Notes: generated by a model not told the origin, from the letters alone. Counted from the stretch's first letter, positions 24,050 to 38,410 are shown. The stretch is 64,000 bases of DNA from Prosopocoilus inquinatus (GCA_036172665.1 JAYKNF010000019.1:389001-453000); one strand, 5' to 3'. Numbers and translations: made by a program.

Positions 24050-25760
24050 TAACTCTGATGTGAGATACAAAGTTCTCGGACGCAGCAGGAGCTGGAAATA
24101 GTTTTAAACGAAACAACACGTATTAGCGTTGTTCCTGTGCTGTATCTAATCGATCCTTACTCATATATCATGTTATTTGGCGTTTCGATGGACTCCAGTA
24201 GCTCTGATGTGAGATACGACGTTTTCGGACGCAGCAGAAGCTGGAAATAGTTTTAAACGAAACAACACGCATTAGAGTTGTTCCTGTGATGTGTCTAATC
24301 GATCCTTACTCATCTATCATGTTATTTGGCGTTTCGATGGACTCCAATAGCTCTGATGTGAGATAGGACGTTTTCGGCCGCAGCAGAATCTGGAAATAGT
24401 TTTAAACGAAACAACACGCATTAGCGTTGTTCCTGTGATGTATCTAATCGATCCTTACTCATCTATCATGTTATTTGGCGTTTCGATGGACTCCAGTAAC
24501 TCTGATGTGAGATACGACGTTTTCTGAGGCAGCAGAAGCTGGAAATAGTTTCAAACGAAACAACACGTATTAGCGTTGTTCCTGTGATGTATCTAATCGA
24601 TCCTCACTCATCTATCATGTTATTTGACGTTTGGATGGACTCCAGTAACTCTGATGAGAGATACAAAGATTTCGGACGCAGCAGAAGCTGGAAATAGTTT
24701 TAAACGAAACAACACGCATTAGCGTTGTTCCTGGGATGTATCTAATCGATCCTTACTCATCTATCATGTTATTTGACGTTTGGACGGACTCCAGTAACTC
24801 TGATGAGAGATTCAAAGTTCTCGGACGCAGTAGAAGCTAGAAATAGTTTTAAACGAAACAACACGTATTAGCGTTGTTCCTGTGCTGTATCTAATCGATC
24901 CTTACTCATCTATCATGTTATTTGACGTTTGGACGGACTCCAGTAGCTCTGATGTGAGATACGACGTTTTCGGACGCAGCAGAAGCTGGAAATAGTTTTA
25001 AACGAAACAACACGCATTAGCGTTGTTCCTGGGATGTATCTAATCGATCCTTACTCATCTATCATGTTATTTGACGTTTGGACGGACTCCAGTAACTCTG
25101 ATGAGAGATACAAAGTTCTCGGGCGCAGTAGAAGCTGGAAATAGTTTTGAACGAAACAACACGTATTAGCGTTGTTCCTGTGATGTATCTAAACGATCCT
25201 TACTTATCTAACATGTTATTTGACGTTTCGATGGACTCCAGTAAGACTGATGTGAGATACAAAGTTTTTGGACGCAGCAGGAGCTGGAAATAGTTTTAAA
25301 CGAAACAACACGTATTTGCGTTGTTCCTGTGCTGTATCTAATCGATCCTTACTCATATATCATGTTATTTGGCGTTTCGATGGACTCCAGTAGCTCTGAT
25401 GTGAGATACGACGTTTTCGGACGCAGCAGAAGCTGGAAATAGTTTTAAACGAAACAACACGCATTAGCGTTGTTCCTGTGATGTATCTAATCGATCCTTA
25501 CTCATCTGTCATGTTATTTGGCGTTTCGATGGACTCCAGTAACTCTGATGTGAGATACGACGTTTTCGGACGCAGCAGAAGCTGGAAATAGTTTTAAACG
25601 AAACAACACGTATTAGCGTTGTTCCTGTGATGTATCTAATCGATCCTTACTCATCTATCATGTTATTTGACGTTTGGATGGACTCCAGTAACTCTGATGA
25701 GAGATACAAAGATTTCGGACGCAGCAGAAGCTGGAAATAGTTTTGAACGAAACAACACCT
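24050..25760 (+). repeat. Region III middle block, paralogous to 32.54-34.25 kb
   Basis: This block matches 32,541-34,251 at an offset of 8,491 bp (57 monomers less 2 bp). Anchors are CGTTTTCGGCCGC at 24,369 and 32,860, and CAAAGTTCTCGGGCGC at 25,111 and 33,602. The CGTTTTCGGCCGC marker also occurs at 22,155, 31,223 and 51,931, all at whole-monomer spacings once the known deletions are allowed for. Confidence 0.87.
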
Positions 25761-26299
25761 ATTAGAGTTGTTCCTGTGATGTATCTAAACGATCCTTACT
25801 TTTCTATCATGTTATTTGACGTTTCGATGGACTCCAGTAACTCTGATGTGAGATACGACGTTTTCGGACGCAGCAGAAGCTGGAAATAGTTTTAAACGAA
25901 ACAACACCTATTAGCGATGTTCCTGTGATGTATCTAAACGATCCTTACTCATCTATCATATTATTTGACGTTTGGACGGACTCCAGTAACTCTGATGTGA
26001 GATACAAAATTCTCGGACGCAGCAGAAGCTGGAAATAGTTTTGAACGAAACAACACGTATTAGCGTTGTTCCTGTGATGTATCTAAACGATCCTTACTTA
26101 TCTAACATGTTATTTAACGTTTGGATGGACTCCAGTAAGTCTGATGTGAGATACAAAGTTTTTGGACGCAGCAAGAGCTGGAAATAGTTTTAAACGAAAC
26201 AACACGTATTAGCGTTGTTCCTGTGCTGTATCTAATCGATCCTTACTTATCTATCATGTTATTTGACGTTTCGATGGACTCCAGTAACTCTGATGTGAG

Positions 26300-28130
26300 A
26301 TACGACGTTATCGGACGCAGCAGAAGCTGGTAATAGTTTCAATCGAAACAACACGTATTAGCGTTGTTCCTGTGATGTATCTAATTGATCCTTACTCATC
26401 TATCATGTTATTTGACGTTTGGATGGACTCCAGTAACTCTGATGAGAGATACAAAGATTTCGGACGCAGCAGAAGCTGGAAATAGTTTTGAACTAAACAA
26501 CACGTATTAGCGTTGTTCCTGTGCTGTATCTAATCGATCCTTACTTATCTATCATGTTATTTGACGTTTCGATGGACTCCAGTAAGTCTGATGTGAGATA
26601 CAAAGTTATTGGACGCAGCAGAAGCTGGAAATAGTTTTGAACAAAACAACATGTATTAGCGTTGTTCCTGTGCTGTATCTAATCGATCCTTACTTATCTA
26701 TTATGTTATTTGACGTTTGGATGGACTCCAGTAACCCTGACGTGAGATACGAAGTTCTCGGACGCAGCAGAAGCTGGAAATAGTTTTAAATGAAACAACA
26801 CGCATTAGCGTTGTTCCTGTGATGTATCTAATCGATCCTTACTCATCCATCATGTTATTTGGCGTTTCGATGGACTCCAGTAACTTTGATGTGAGATACA
26901 AAGTTATTGGACGCAGCAGAAGCTGGAAATAGTTTTAAACGAAACAACACGTATTAGCGTTGTTCCTGTGATGTATCTAAACGATCCTTGCTCATCTATC
27001 ATGTTATTTGACGTTTGGACGGACTCCAGTAACTCTGATGTGAGATACAAAGTTCTCGGACGCAGCAGAAGCTGGAAATAGTTTTAAATGAAACAACACG
27101 CATTAGCGTTGTTCCTGTGATGTATCTAATCGATCCTTACTCATCTATCATGTTATTTGGCGTTTCGATGGACTCCAGTAACTTTGATGTGAGATACAAA
27201 GTTATTGGACGCAGCAGGAGCTGGAAATAGTTTTAAACGAAACAACACGTATTAGCGTTGTTCCTGTGCTGTATCTAATCGATCCTTACTCATATATCAT
27301 GTTACTTGGCGTTTCGATGGACTCCAGTAGCTCTTATGTGAGATACGACGTTTTCGGACGCAGCAGAAGCTGGAAATAGTTTTAAACGAAACAACACGCA
27401 TTAGCGTTGTTCCTGTGATGTATCTAATCGATCCTTACTCATCTATCATGTTATTTGACGTTTGGACGGACTCCAGTAACTCTGATGAGAGATACAAAAT
27501 TCTCGGACGCAGCAGAAGCTGGAAATAGTTTTGAACGAAACAACACGTATTAGCGTTGTTCCTGTGCTGTATCTAATCGATCCTTACTCATATATCATGT
27601 TATTTGGCGTTTCGATGGACTCCAGTAGCTCTGATGTGAGATACGACGTTCTCGGACGCAGCAGAAGCTGGAAATAGTTTTAAACGAAACAACACGCATT
27701 AGCGTTGTTCCTGTGATGTATCTAATCGATCCTTACTCATCTATCATGTTATTTGACGTTTGGACGGACTCCAGTAACTCTGATGAGACATTCAAAGTTC
27801 TCGGACGCAGTAGAAGCTGGAAATAGTTTTGAACGAAACAACACGTATTAGCGTTGTTCCTGTGATGTATCTAAACGATCCTTACTTATCTAACATGTTA
27901 TTTGACGTTTGGATGGACTCCAGTAACCCTGACGTGAGATACAAAGTATTTGGACGCAGCAGGAGCTGGAAATAGTTTTAAACGAAACAACACGTATTAG
28001 CGTTGTTCCTGTGATGTATCTAATCGATCCTTACTCATCTATCATGTTATTTGACGTTTGGATGGACTCCAGTAGCTCTGATGTGAGATACGAAGTTTTC
28101 GGACGCAGCAGAAGCTGGAAATAGTTTTAA
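26300..28130 (+). repeat. Region III right block, paralogous to 35.8-37.7 and 43.9-45.4 kb
   Basis: The private variant AGTTTCAATCGAAAC (AATCG at 26,341) recurs at 35,875, 38,706 and 43,921. CAAAGTATTT at 27,942 recurs at 37,476 and 45,224. Offsets to Region IV are 9,534 bp for both anchors. Between anchors some monomers are gained and lost in compensating numbers, so the blocks are mosaic rather than simple copies. Confidence 0.82.
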
Positions 28131-30990
28131 ACGAAGCAACACGCATTAGCGTTGTTCCTGTGATGTATCTAATCGATCCTTACTCATCTATCATGTTATT
28201 TGGCATTTCGATGGACTCCAGTAACTTTGATGTGAGATACGAAGTTCTCGGACGCAGCTGAAGCTGGAAATAGTTTTAAATGAAACAACACGTATTAGCG
28301 TTGTTCCTGTGATGTATCTAATCGATCCTTACTCATCTATCATGTTATTTGGCGTTTCGATGGACTCCAGTAGCTCTGATGTGAGATACGACGTTTTCTG
28401 AGGCAGCAGAAGCTGGAAATAGTTATAAACGAAACAACACGCATTAGCGTTATTCCTGTTATGTATCTAATCGATCCTTACTCATCTATCATGTTATTTG
28501 ACGTTTGGATGGACTCCAGTAACCCTGACGTGAGATACGATGTTCTCGGACGCAGCAGAAGCTGGAAACAGTTTTAAACGAAATAACACGCATTAGCGTT
28601 GTTCCTGTGATGTATCTAATCGATCCTTACTCATCTATCATGTTATTTGACGTTTGGATGGACTCCAGTAACTCTGATGAGAGATACAAAGATTTCGGAC
28701 GCAGCAGAAGATGGAAATAGTTTTGAACGAAACAACACCTATTAGCGTTGTTCCTGTGATGTATCTAAACGATCCTTACTTATATAACATGTTATTTGAC
28801 GTTTGGATGGACTCCAGTAACTCTGATGAGAGATACAAAGATTTCGGACGCAGCAGAAGCTGGAAATAGTTTTGAACGAAACAACACGTATTAGCGTTGT
28901 TCCTGTGATGTATCTAAACGATCCTTACTTTTCTATCATGTTATTTGACGTTTCGATGGACTCCAGTAACTCTGATGTGAGATACGACGTTTTCGGACGC
29001 AGGAGAAGCTGGAAATAGTTTTAAACGAAACAACACGTATTAGCGATGTTCCTGTGATGTATCTAAACGATCCTTACTCATCTATCATGTTATTAGACGT
29101 TTGGACGGACTCCAGTAACTCTGATGTGAGATACAAAGTTCTCGGACGCAGTAGAAGCTGGAAATAGTTTTGAACGAAACAACACGTATTAGCGTTGTTC
29201 CTGTGATGTATCTAAACGATCCTTACTTATCTAACATGTTATTTAACGTTTGGATGGACTCCAGTAAGTCTGATGTGAGATACAAAGTTTTTGGACGCAG
29301 CAGGAGCTGGAAATAGTTTTAAACGAAACAACACGTATTAGCGTTGTTCCTGTGCTGCATCTAATCGATCCTTACTTATCTATCATGTTATTTGGCGTTT
29401 CGATGGACTCCAGTAACTTTGATGTGAGATACGAAGTTTTCGGACGCAGCAGAAGCTGGAAATAGTTTTAAACGAAGCAACACGCATTAGCGTTGTTCCT
29501 GTGATGTATCTAATCGATCCTTACTCATATATTATGTTATTTGGCATTTCGATGGACTCTAGTAACTTTGATGTGAGATACGAAGTTCTCGGACGCAGCT
29601 GAAGCTGGAAATAGTTTTAAATGAAACAACACGTATTAGCGTTGTTCCTGTAATGTATCTAATCGATCCTTACTCATCTATCATGTTATTTGGCCTTTCG
29701 ATGGACTCCAGTAGCTCTGATGTGAGATACGACGTTTTCGGACGCAGCAGAAGCTGGAAATAGTTTTAAACGAAACAACACGCATTAGCGTTGTTCCTGT
29801 GATGTATCTAATCGATCCTTACTCATCTATCATGTTATTTGGCATTTCGATGAACTCCAGTAACTTTGATGTGAGATACGAAGTTCTCGGACGCAGCTGA
29901 AGCTGGAAATAGTTTTAAATGAAACAGCACGTATTAGCGTTGTTCCTGTGATGTATCTAATCGATCCTTACTCATCTATCATGTTATTTGACGTTTGGAT
30001 GGACTCCAGTAACCCTGACGTGAGATACGATGTTCTCGGACGCAGCAGAAGCTGGAAACAGTTTTAAACGAAACAACACGCATTAGCGTTGTTCCTGTGA
30101 TGTATCTAATCGATCCTTACTCATCTATCATGTTATTTGGCGTTTCGATGGAATCCAGTAACTTAGATGTGAGATACGAAGTTCTCGGACGGAGCTGAAG
30201 CTAGAAATAGTTTTAAACGAAACAACACGCATTAGCGTTGTTCCTGTGATGTATCTAAACGATCCTTACTTATCTAACATGTTATTTGACGTTTGGACGG
30301 ACTCCAGTAACTCTGATGTGAGATACAAAGTTATCGGACGCAGCAGAAGCTAGAAATAGTTTTGAACGAAACAACACGTATTAGCGTTGTTCCTGTGCTG
30401 CATCTAATCGATCCTTACTTATCTATCATGTTATTTGACGTTTCGATGGACTCCAGTAACCCTGACGTGAAATAAGATGTTCTCTTACGCAGAAGAAGCT
30501 GGAAATAGTTTTAAACGAAACAACACGCATTAGCGTTGTTCCTGTGATGTATCTAATCGATCCTTACTCATCTATCATGTTATTTGGCGTTTCGATGGAC
30601 TCCAGTAACTTTGATGAGAGATACGAAGTTCTCGGACGCAGCAGAAGCTGGAAATAGTTTTAAACGAAACAACACGCATTAGCGTTGTTCCTGTGATGTA
30701 TCTAATCGATCCTTACTCATCTATCATGTTATTTGACGTTTGGACGGACTCCAGTAACTCTGATGAGAGATTCAAAGTTCTCGGACGCAGTAGAAGCTGG
30801 AAATAGTTTTGAACGAAACAACACGTATTAGCGTTGTTCCTGTGATGTATCTAATCGATCCTTACTTATCTAACATGTTATTTGACGTTTGGATGGACTC
30901 CAGTAGCTCTGATGTGAGATACGACGTTTTCGGACGCAGCAGAAGCTGGAAATAGTTTTAAACGAAACAACACGTATTAGCGTTGTTCCT
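28130..30990 (+). repeat. Region III end block, paralogous to 38.8-41.1 and 41.4-42.2 kb
   Basis: Markers include CAGCAGAAGATGG (about 28,705 and 39,430), GACGTGAAATAAGATG (AATAAGATGT at 30,471 and 40,601, offset 10,130 bp) and GAATCCAG with GGACGGAGC (GAATCC at 30,151 and 41,920). The different offsets of neighbouring anchors show that the Region IV copy has been reordered or internally duplicated. Confidence 0.8.
28210..28358 (+). repeat. Monomer subfamily 2 exemplar (TAACTTTG / AGCTGAAG type)
   Basis: This full unit carries TAACTTTG at offsets 12-19, TACGAAGTTCTC, CAGCTGAAGCTGG, TTTTAAATG (a C-to-T change at the CpG of TTTTAAACG) and CGTATTAG. The linked bases recur many times in the array, mostly directly after a subfamily 1 unit. 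Several copies add the variant GGCATTTCG just before the start, including this one. The CAGCTG in this type creates a six-base palindrome absent from the other types. Confidence 0.88.
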
Positions 30991-32166
30991 GTGCTGTATC
31001 TAATCGATCCTTACTCATATATCATGTTATTTGGCGTTTCGATGGACTCCAGTAGCTCTGATGTGAGATACGAACTTTTCGGACGCAGCAGAAGCTGGAA
31101 ATAGTTTTAAACGAAACAACACGCATTAGAGTTGTTCCTGTGATGTATCTAATCGATCCTTACTCATCTATCATGTTATTTGGCGTTTCGATGGACTCCA
31201 ATAGCTCTGATGTGAGATACGACGTTTTCGGCCGCAGCAGAATCTGGAAATAGTTTTAAACGAAACAACACGCATTAGCGTTGTTCCTGTGATGTATCTA
31301 ATCGATCCTTACTCATCTGTCATGTTATTTGGCGTTTCGATGGACTCCAGTAACTCTGATGTGAGATACGACGTTTTCGGACGCAGCAGAAGCTGGAAAT
31401 AGTTTTAAACGAAACAACACGTATTAGCGTTGTTCCTGTGATGTATCTAATCGATCCTCACTCATCTATCATGTTATTTGACGTTTGGATGGACTCCAGT
31501 AACTCTGATGAGAGATACAAAGATTTCGGACGCAGCAGAAGCTGGAAATAGTTTTAAACGCAACAACACGCATTAGCGTTGTTCCTGGGATGTATCTAAT
31601 CGATCCTTACTCATCTATCATGTTGTTTGACGTTTGGACGGACTCCAGTAACTCTGATGAGAGATTCAAAGTTCTGGGACGCAGTGGAAGCTAGAAATAG
31701 TTTTAAACGAAACAACACGTATTAGCGTTGTTCCTGTGCTGTATCTAATCGATCCTTACTTATCTATCATGTTATTTGACGTTTGGATGGACTCCAGTAA
31801 CCCTGACGTGAGATACGATGTTCTCGGACGCAGCAGAAGCTGGAAATAGTTTTAAACGAAACAACACGCATTAGCGTTGTTCCTGTGATGTATCTAATCG
31901 ATCCTTACTCATCTATCAGGTTATTTGGCGTTTCGATGGACTCCAGTAACTTAGATGTTAGATACGAAGTTCTCGGACGCAGCTGAAGCTAGAAATAATT
32001 TTAAACGAAACAACAAGTATTAGCGTTGTTCCTGTGATGTATCTAATCGATCCTTACTCATCTATCATGTTATTTGACGTTTGGACCTACTCCAGTAACT
32101 CTGATGAGAGACTCAAAGTTCTCGGACGCAGTAGAAGCTAGAAATAGTTTTAAACGAAACAACACG

Positions 32167-32169
32167 TAA
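32167..32169. other. 2-bp deletion in the ATTA region of a monomer
   Basis: The unit reads ACGTAAGCG where others read ACGTATTAGCG, a loss of TT. It removes the loop of the longer dyad motif. The related unit near 21,460 has the intact form, so the loss is recent and private. It accounts for a 2-bp shift of all later monomer starts. Confidence 0.9.
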
Positions 32170-34149
32170 GCGTTGTTCCTGTGCTGTATCTAATCGATCC
32201 TTACTCATCTATCATGTTATTTGACGTTTGGACGGACTCCAGTAGCTCTGATGTGAGATACGACGTTTTCGGACGCAGCAGAAGCTGGAAATAGTTTTAA
32301 ACGAAACAACACGCATTAGCGTTGTTCCTGGGATGTATCTAATCGATCCTTACTCATCTATCATGTTATTTGACGTTTGGACGGACTCCAGTAACTCTGA
32401 TGAGAGATACAAAGTTCTCGGACGCAGTAGAAGCTGGAAATAGTTTTGAACGAAACAACACGTATTAGCGTTGTTCCTGTGATGTATCTAAACGATCCTT
32501 ACTTATCTAACATGTTATTTGACGTTTGGATGGACTCCAGTAGCTCTGATGTGAGATACGACGTTTTCGGACGCAGCAGAAACTGGAAATAGTTTTAAAC
32601 GAAACAACACGTATTAGCGTTGTTCCTGTGCTGTATCTAATCGATCCTTACTCATATATCATGTTATTTGGCGTTTCGATGGACTCCAGTAGCTCTGATG
32701 TGAGATACGACGTTTTCGGACGCAGCAGAAGCTGGAAATAGTTTTAAACGAAACAACACGCATTAGAGTTGTTCCTGTGATGTATCTAATCGATCCTTAC
32801 TCATCTATCATGTTATTTGGTGTTTCGATGGACTCCAATAGCTCTGATGTGAGATAGGACGTTTTCGGCCGCAGCAGAATCTGGAAATAGTTTTAAACGA
32901 AACAACACGCATTAGCGTTGTTCCTGTGATGTATCTAATCGATCCTTACTCATCTATCATGTTATTTGGCGTTTCGATGGACTCCAGTAACTCTGATGTG
33001 AGATACGACGTTTTCTGAGGCAGCAGAAGCTGGAAATAGTTTCAAACGAAACAACACGTATTAGCGTTGTTCCTGTGATGTATCTAATCGATCCTCACTC
33101 ATCTATCATGTTATTTGACGTTTGGATGGACTCCAGTAACTCTGATGAGAGATACAAAGATTTCGGACGCAGCAGAAGCTGGAAATAGTTTTAAACGAAA
33201 CAACACGCATTAGCGTTGTTCCTGGGATGTATCTAATCGATCCTTACTCATCTATCATGTTATTTGACGTTTGGACGGACTCCAGTAACTCTGATGAGAG
33301 ATTCAAAGTTCTCGGACGCAGTAGAAGCTAGAAATAGTTTTAAACGAAACAACACGTATTAGCGTTGTTCCTGTGCTGTATCTAATCGATCCTTACTCAT
33401 CTATCATGTTATTTGACGTTTGGACGGACTCCAGTAGCTCTGATGTGAGATACGACGTTTTCGGACGCAGCAGAAGCTGGAAATAGTTTTAAACGAAACA
33501 ACACGCATTAGCGTTGTTCCTGGGATGTATCTAATCGATCCTTACTCATCTATCATGTTATTTGACGTTTGGACGGACTCCAGTAACTCTGACGAGAGAT
33601 ACAAAGTTCTCGGGCGCAGTAGAAGCTGGAAATAATTTTGAACGAAACAACACGTATTAGCGTTGTTCCTGTGATGTATCTAAACGATCCTTACTTATCT
33701 AACATGTTATTTGACGTTTCGATGGACTCCAGTAAGACTGATGTGAGATACAAAGTTTTTGGACGCAGCAGGAGCTGGAAATAGTTTTAAACGAAACAAC
33801 ACGTATTAGCGTTGTTCCTGTGCTGTATCTAATTGATCCTTACTCATATATAATGTTATTTGGCGTTTCGATGGACTCCAGTAGCTCTGATGTGAGATAC
33901 GACGTTTTCGGACGCAGCAGAAGCTGGAAATAGTTTTAAACGAAACAACACGCATTAGCGTTGTTCCTGTGATGTATCTAATCGATCCTTACTCATCTAT
34001 CATGTTATTTGGCGTTTCGATGGACTCCAGTAACTCTGATGTGAGATACGACGTTTTCGGACGCAGCAGAAGCTGGAAATAGTTTTAAACGAAACAACAC
34101 GTATTAGCGTTGTTCCTGTGATGTATCTAATCGATCCTTACTCATCTAT

Positions 34150-35640
34150 CATGTTATTTGACGTTTGGATGGACTCCAGTAACTCTGATGAGAGATACAA
34201 AGATTTCGGACGCAGCAAAAGCTGGAAATAGTTTTGAACGAAACAAAACCTATTAGAGTTGTTCCTGTGATGTATCTAAACGATCCTTACTTTTCTATCA
34301 TGTTATTTGACGTTTCGATGGACTCCAGTAACTCTGATGTGAGATACGACGTTTTCGGACGCAGCAGAAGCTGGAAATAGTTTTAAACGAAACAACACGC
34401 ATTAGCGTTGTTCCTGTGCTGTATCTAATCGATCCTTACTCATCTGTCATGTTATTTGACGTTTGGACGGACTCCAGTAACTCTGATGAGAGATACAAAG
34501 TTCTCGGGCGCAGTAGAAGCTGGAAATAATTTTGAACGAAACAACACGTATTAGCGTTGTTCCTGTGATGTATCTAAACGATCCTTACTTATCTAACATG
34601 TTATTTGACGTTTCGATGGACTCCAGTAAGACTGATGTGAGATACAAAGTTTTTGGACGCAGCAGGAGCTGGAAATAGTTTTAAACGAAACAACACGTAT
34701 TAGCGTTGTTCCTGTGATGTATCTAATCGATCCTTACTCATCTATCATGTTATTTGACGTTTGGATGGACTCCAGTAACTCTGATGAGAGATACAAAGAT
34801 TTCGGACGCAGCAAAAGCTGGAAATAGTTTTGAACGAAACAAAACCTATTAGAGTTGTTCCTGTGATGTATCTAAACGATCCTTACTTTTCTATCATGTT
34901 ATTTGACGTTTCGATGGACTCCAGTAACTCTGATGTGAGATACGACGTTTTCGGACGCAGCAGAAGCTGGAAATAGTTTTAAACGAAACAACACCTATTA
35001 GCGATGTTCCTGTGATGTATCTAAACGATCCTTACTCATCTATCATATTATTTGACGTTTGGACGGACTCCAGTAACTCTGATGTGAGATACAAAATTCT
35101 CGGACGCAGCAGAAGCTGGAAATAGTTTTGAACGAAACAACACGTATTAGCGTTGTTCCTGTGATGTATCTAAACGATCCTTACTTATCTAACATGTTAT
35201 TTAACGTTTGGATGGACTCCAGTAAGTCTGATGTGAGATACAAAGTTTTTGGACGCAGCAGGAGCTGGAAATAGTTTTAAACGAAACAACACGTATTAGC
35301 GTTGTTCCTGTGATGTATCTAATCGATCCTTACTCATCTATCATGTTATTTGACGTTTGGATGGACTCCAGTAACTCTGATGAGAGATACAAAGATTTCG
35401 GACGCAGCAAAAGCTGGAAATAGTTTTGAACGAAACAAAACCTATTAGAGTTGTTCCTGTGATGTATCTAAACGATCCTTACTTTTCTATCATGTTATTT
35501 GACGTTTCGATGGACTCCAGTAACTCTGATGTGAGATACGACGTTTTCGGACGCAGCAGAAGCTGGAAATAGTTTTAAACGAAACAACACCTATTAGCGA
35601 TGTTCCTGTGATGTATCTAAACGATCCTTACTCATCTATC
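34150..35640 (+). repeat. Tandem 4-monomer pattern repeated about three times
   Basis: The private variant CGCAGCAAAAGC, followed by AAACAAAACC, occurs at 34,211, 34,807 and 35,403, each 596 bp (four monomers) apart. The second and third units also share CACCTATTAGCGATG and CAAAATTCTCGG in order, while the first has a different third monomer. Region III has the unexpanded state near 25.7-26.0 kb with CAGCAGAAGC, so the variant arose and was amplified in Region IV. Confidence 0.88.
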
Positions 35641-37439
35641 ATATTATTTGACGTTTGGACGGACTCCAGTAACTCTGATGTGAGATACAAAATTCTCGGA
35701 CGCAGCAGAAGCTGGAAATAGTTTTAAACGAAACAACACGTATTAGCGTTGTTCCTGTGCTGTATCTAATCGATCCTTACTTATCTATCATGTTATTTGA
35801 CGTTTCGATGGACTCCAGTAACTCTCATGTGAGATACGACGTTATCGGACGCAGCAGAAGCTGGTAATAGTTTCAATCGAAACAACACGTATTAGCGTTG
35901 TTCCTGTGATGTATCTAATTGATCCTTACTCATCTATCATGTTATTTGACGTTTGGATGGACTCCAGTAACTCTGATGAGAGATACAAAGATTTCGGACG
36001 CAGCAGAAGCTGGAAATAGTTTTGAACTAAACAACACGTATTAGCGTTGTTCCTGTGATGTATCTAAACGATCCTTACTTATCTAACATGTTATTTGACG
36101 TTTGGATGGACTCCAGTAAGTCTGATGTGAGATACAAAGTTTTGGGACGCAGCAGGAGCTGGAAATAGTTTTAAACAAAACAACATGTATTAGCGTTGTT
36201 CCTGTGCTGTATCTAATCGATCCTTACTTATCTATTATGTTATTTGACGTTTGGATGGACTCCAGTAACCCTGACGTGAGATACGAAGTTCTCGGACGCA
36301 GCAGAATCTGGAAATAGTTTTAAATGAAACAACACGCATTAGCGTTGTTCCTGTGATGTATCTAATCGATCCTTACTCATCTATCATGTTATTTGGCGTT
36401 TCGATGGACTCCAGTAACTTTGATGTGAGATACAAAGTTATTGGACGCAGCAGAAGCTGGAAATAGTTTTAAACGAAACAACACGTATTAGCGTTGTTCC
36501 TGTGATGTATCTAAACGATCCTTGCTCATCTATCATGTTATTTGACGTTTGGACGGACTCCAGTAACTCTGATGTGAGATACAAAGTTCTCGGACGCAGC
36601 AGGAGCTGGAAATAGTTTTAAACGAAACAACACGTATTAGCGTTGTTCCTGTGCTGTATCTAATCGATCCTTACTCATATATCATGTTACTTGGCGTTTC
36701 GATGGACTCCAGTAGCTCTTATGTGAGATACGACGTTTTCGGACGCAGCAGAAGCTGGAAATAGTTTTAAACGAAACAACACGCATTAGCGTTGTTCCTG
36801 TGATGTATCTAATCGATCCTTACTCATCTATCATGTTATTTGACGTTTGGACGGAATCCAGTAACTCTGATGAGAGATACAAAATTCTCGGACGCAGCAG
36901 AAGCTGGAAATAGTTTTGAACGAAACAGCACGTATTAGCGTTGTTCCTGTGATGTATCTAAACGATCCTTACTTATCTAACATGTTATTTGACGTTTGGA
37001 TGAACTCCAGTAAGTCTGATGTGAGATACAAAGTTTTTGGACGCAGCAGGAGCTGGAAATAGTTTTGAACGAAACAACACGTATTAGCGTTGTTCCTGTG
37101 CTGTATCTAATCGATCCTTACTCATATATCATGTTATTTGGCGTTTCGATGGACTCCAGTAGCTCTGATGTGAGATACGACGTTCTCGGACGCAGCAGAA
37201 GCTGGAAATAGTTTTAAACGAAACAACACGCATTAGCGTTGTTCCTGTGATGTATCTAATCGATCCTTACTCATCTATCATGTTATTTGACGTTTGGACG
37301 GACTCCAGTAACTCTGATGAGAGATTCAAAGTTCTCGGACGCAGTAGAAGCTGGAAATAGTTTTGAACGAAACAACACGTATTAGCGTTGTTCCTGTGAT
37401 GTATCTAAACGATCCTTACTTATCTAACATGTTATTTGA

Positions 37440-38410
37440 CGTTTGGATGGACTCCAGTAACCCTGACGTGAGATACAAAGTATTTGGACGCAGCAGGAGC
37501 TGGAAATAGTTTTAAACGAAACAACACGTATTAGCGTTGTTCCTGTGATGTATCTAATCGATCCTTACTCATCTATCATGTTATTTGACGTTTGGATGGA
37601 CTCCAGTAGCTCAGATGTGAGATACGAAGTTTTCGGACGCAGCAGAAGCTGGAAATAGTTTTAAACGAAGCAACACGCATTAGCGTTGTTCCTGTGATGT
37701 ATCTAATCGATCCTTACTCATCTATCATGTTATTTGACGTTTGGACGGACTCCAGTAACTCTGATGAGAGATTCAAAGTTCTCGGACGCAGTAGAAGCTG
37801 GAAATAGTTTTGAACGAAACAACACGTATTAGCGTTGTTCCTGTGATGTATCTAAACGATCCTTACTTATCTAACATGTTATTTGACGTTTGGATGGACT
37901 CCAGTAACCCTGACGTGAGATACAAAGTATTTGGACGCAGCAGGAGCTGGAAATAGTTTTAAACGAAACAACACGTATTAGCGTTGTTCCTGTGATGTAT
38001 CTAATCGATCCTTACTCATCTATCATGTTATTTGACGTTTGGACGGACTCCAGTAACTCTGATGAGAGATTCAAAGTTCTCGGACGCAGTAGAAGCTGGA
38101 AATAGTTTTGAACGAAACAACACGTATTAGCGTTGTTCCTGTGATGTATCTAAACGATCCTTACTTATCTAACATGTTATTTGACGTTTGGATGGACTCC
38201 AGTAACCCTGACGTGAGATACAAAGTATTTGGACGCAGCAGGAGCTGGAAATAGTTTTAAACGAAACAACACGTATTAGCGTTGTTCCTGTGATGTATCT
38301 AAACGATCCTTACTTATCTAACATGTTATTTGACGTTTGGATGGACTCCAGTAACCCTGACGTGAGATACAAAGTATTTGGACGCAGCAGGAGCTGGAAA
38401 TAGTTTTGAA
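37440..38410 (+). repeat. Local amplification of the CAAAGTATTT monomer
   Basis: CAAAGTATTT occurs at 37,476, 37,923, 38,221 and 38,370, with spacings of three, two and one monomers. Subfamily 6 units sit between the first three copies. Single copies at 27,942 and 45,224 show the presumed starting state. The shrinking spacing fits repeated unequal exchange over a short interval. Confidence 0.88.
37744..37892 (+). repeat. Monomer subfamily 6 exemplar (GACGG / GATGAGAGATTC type)
   Basis: This full unit starts GACGGACTCC and carries GATGAGAGATTCAAAG, CAGTAGAAGCTGG, TTTTGAACG, CGTATTAG, GTGATGTATCTAAACG and TATCTAACATG. The AAACGAT variant removes the ATCGAT palindrome found in most other types, and TTTTGAACG removes the GTTTTAAAC dyad. 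Variants have TACAAATTTCTC or TACAAAGTTCTC in place of TTCAAAGTTCTC. Confidence 0.88.
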
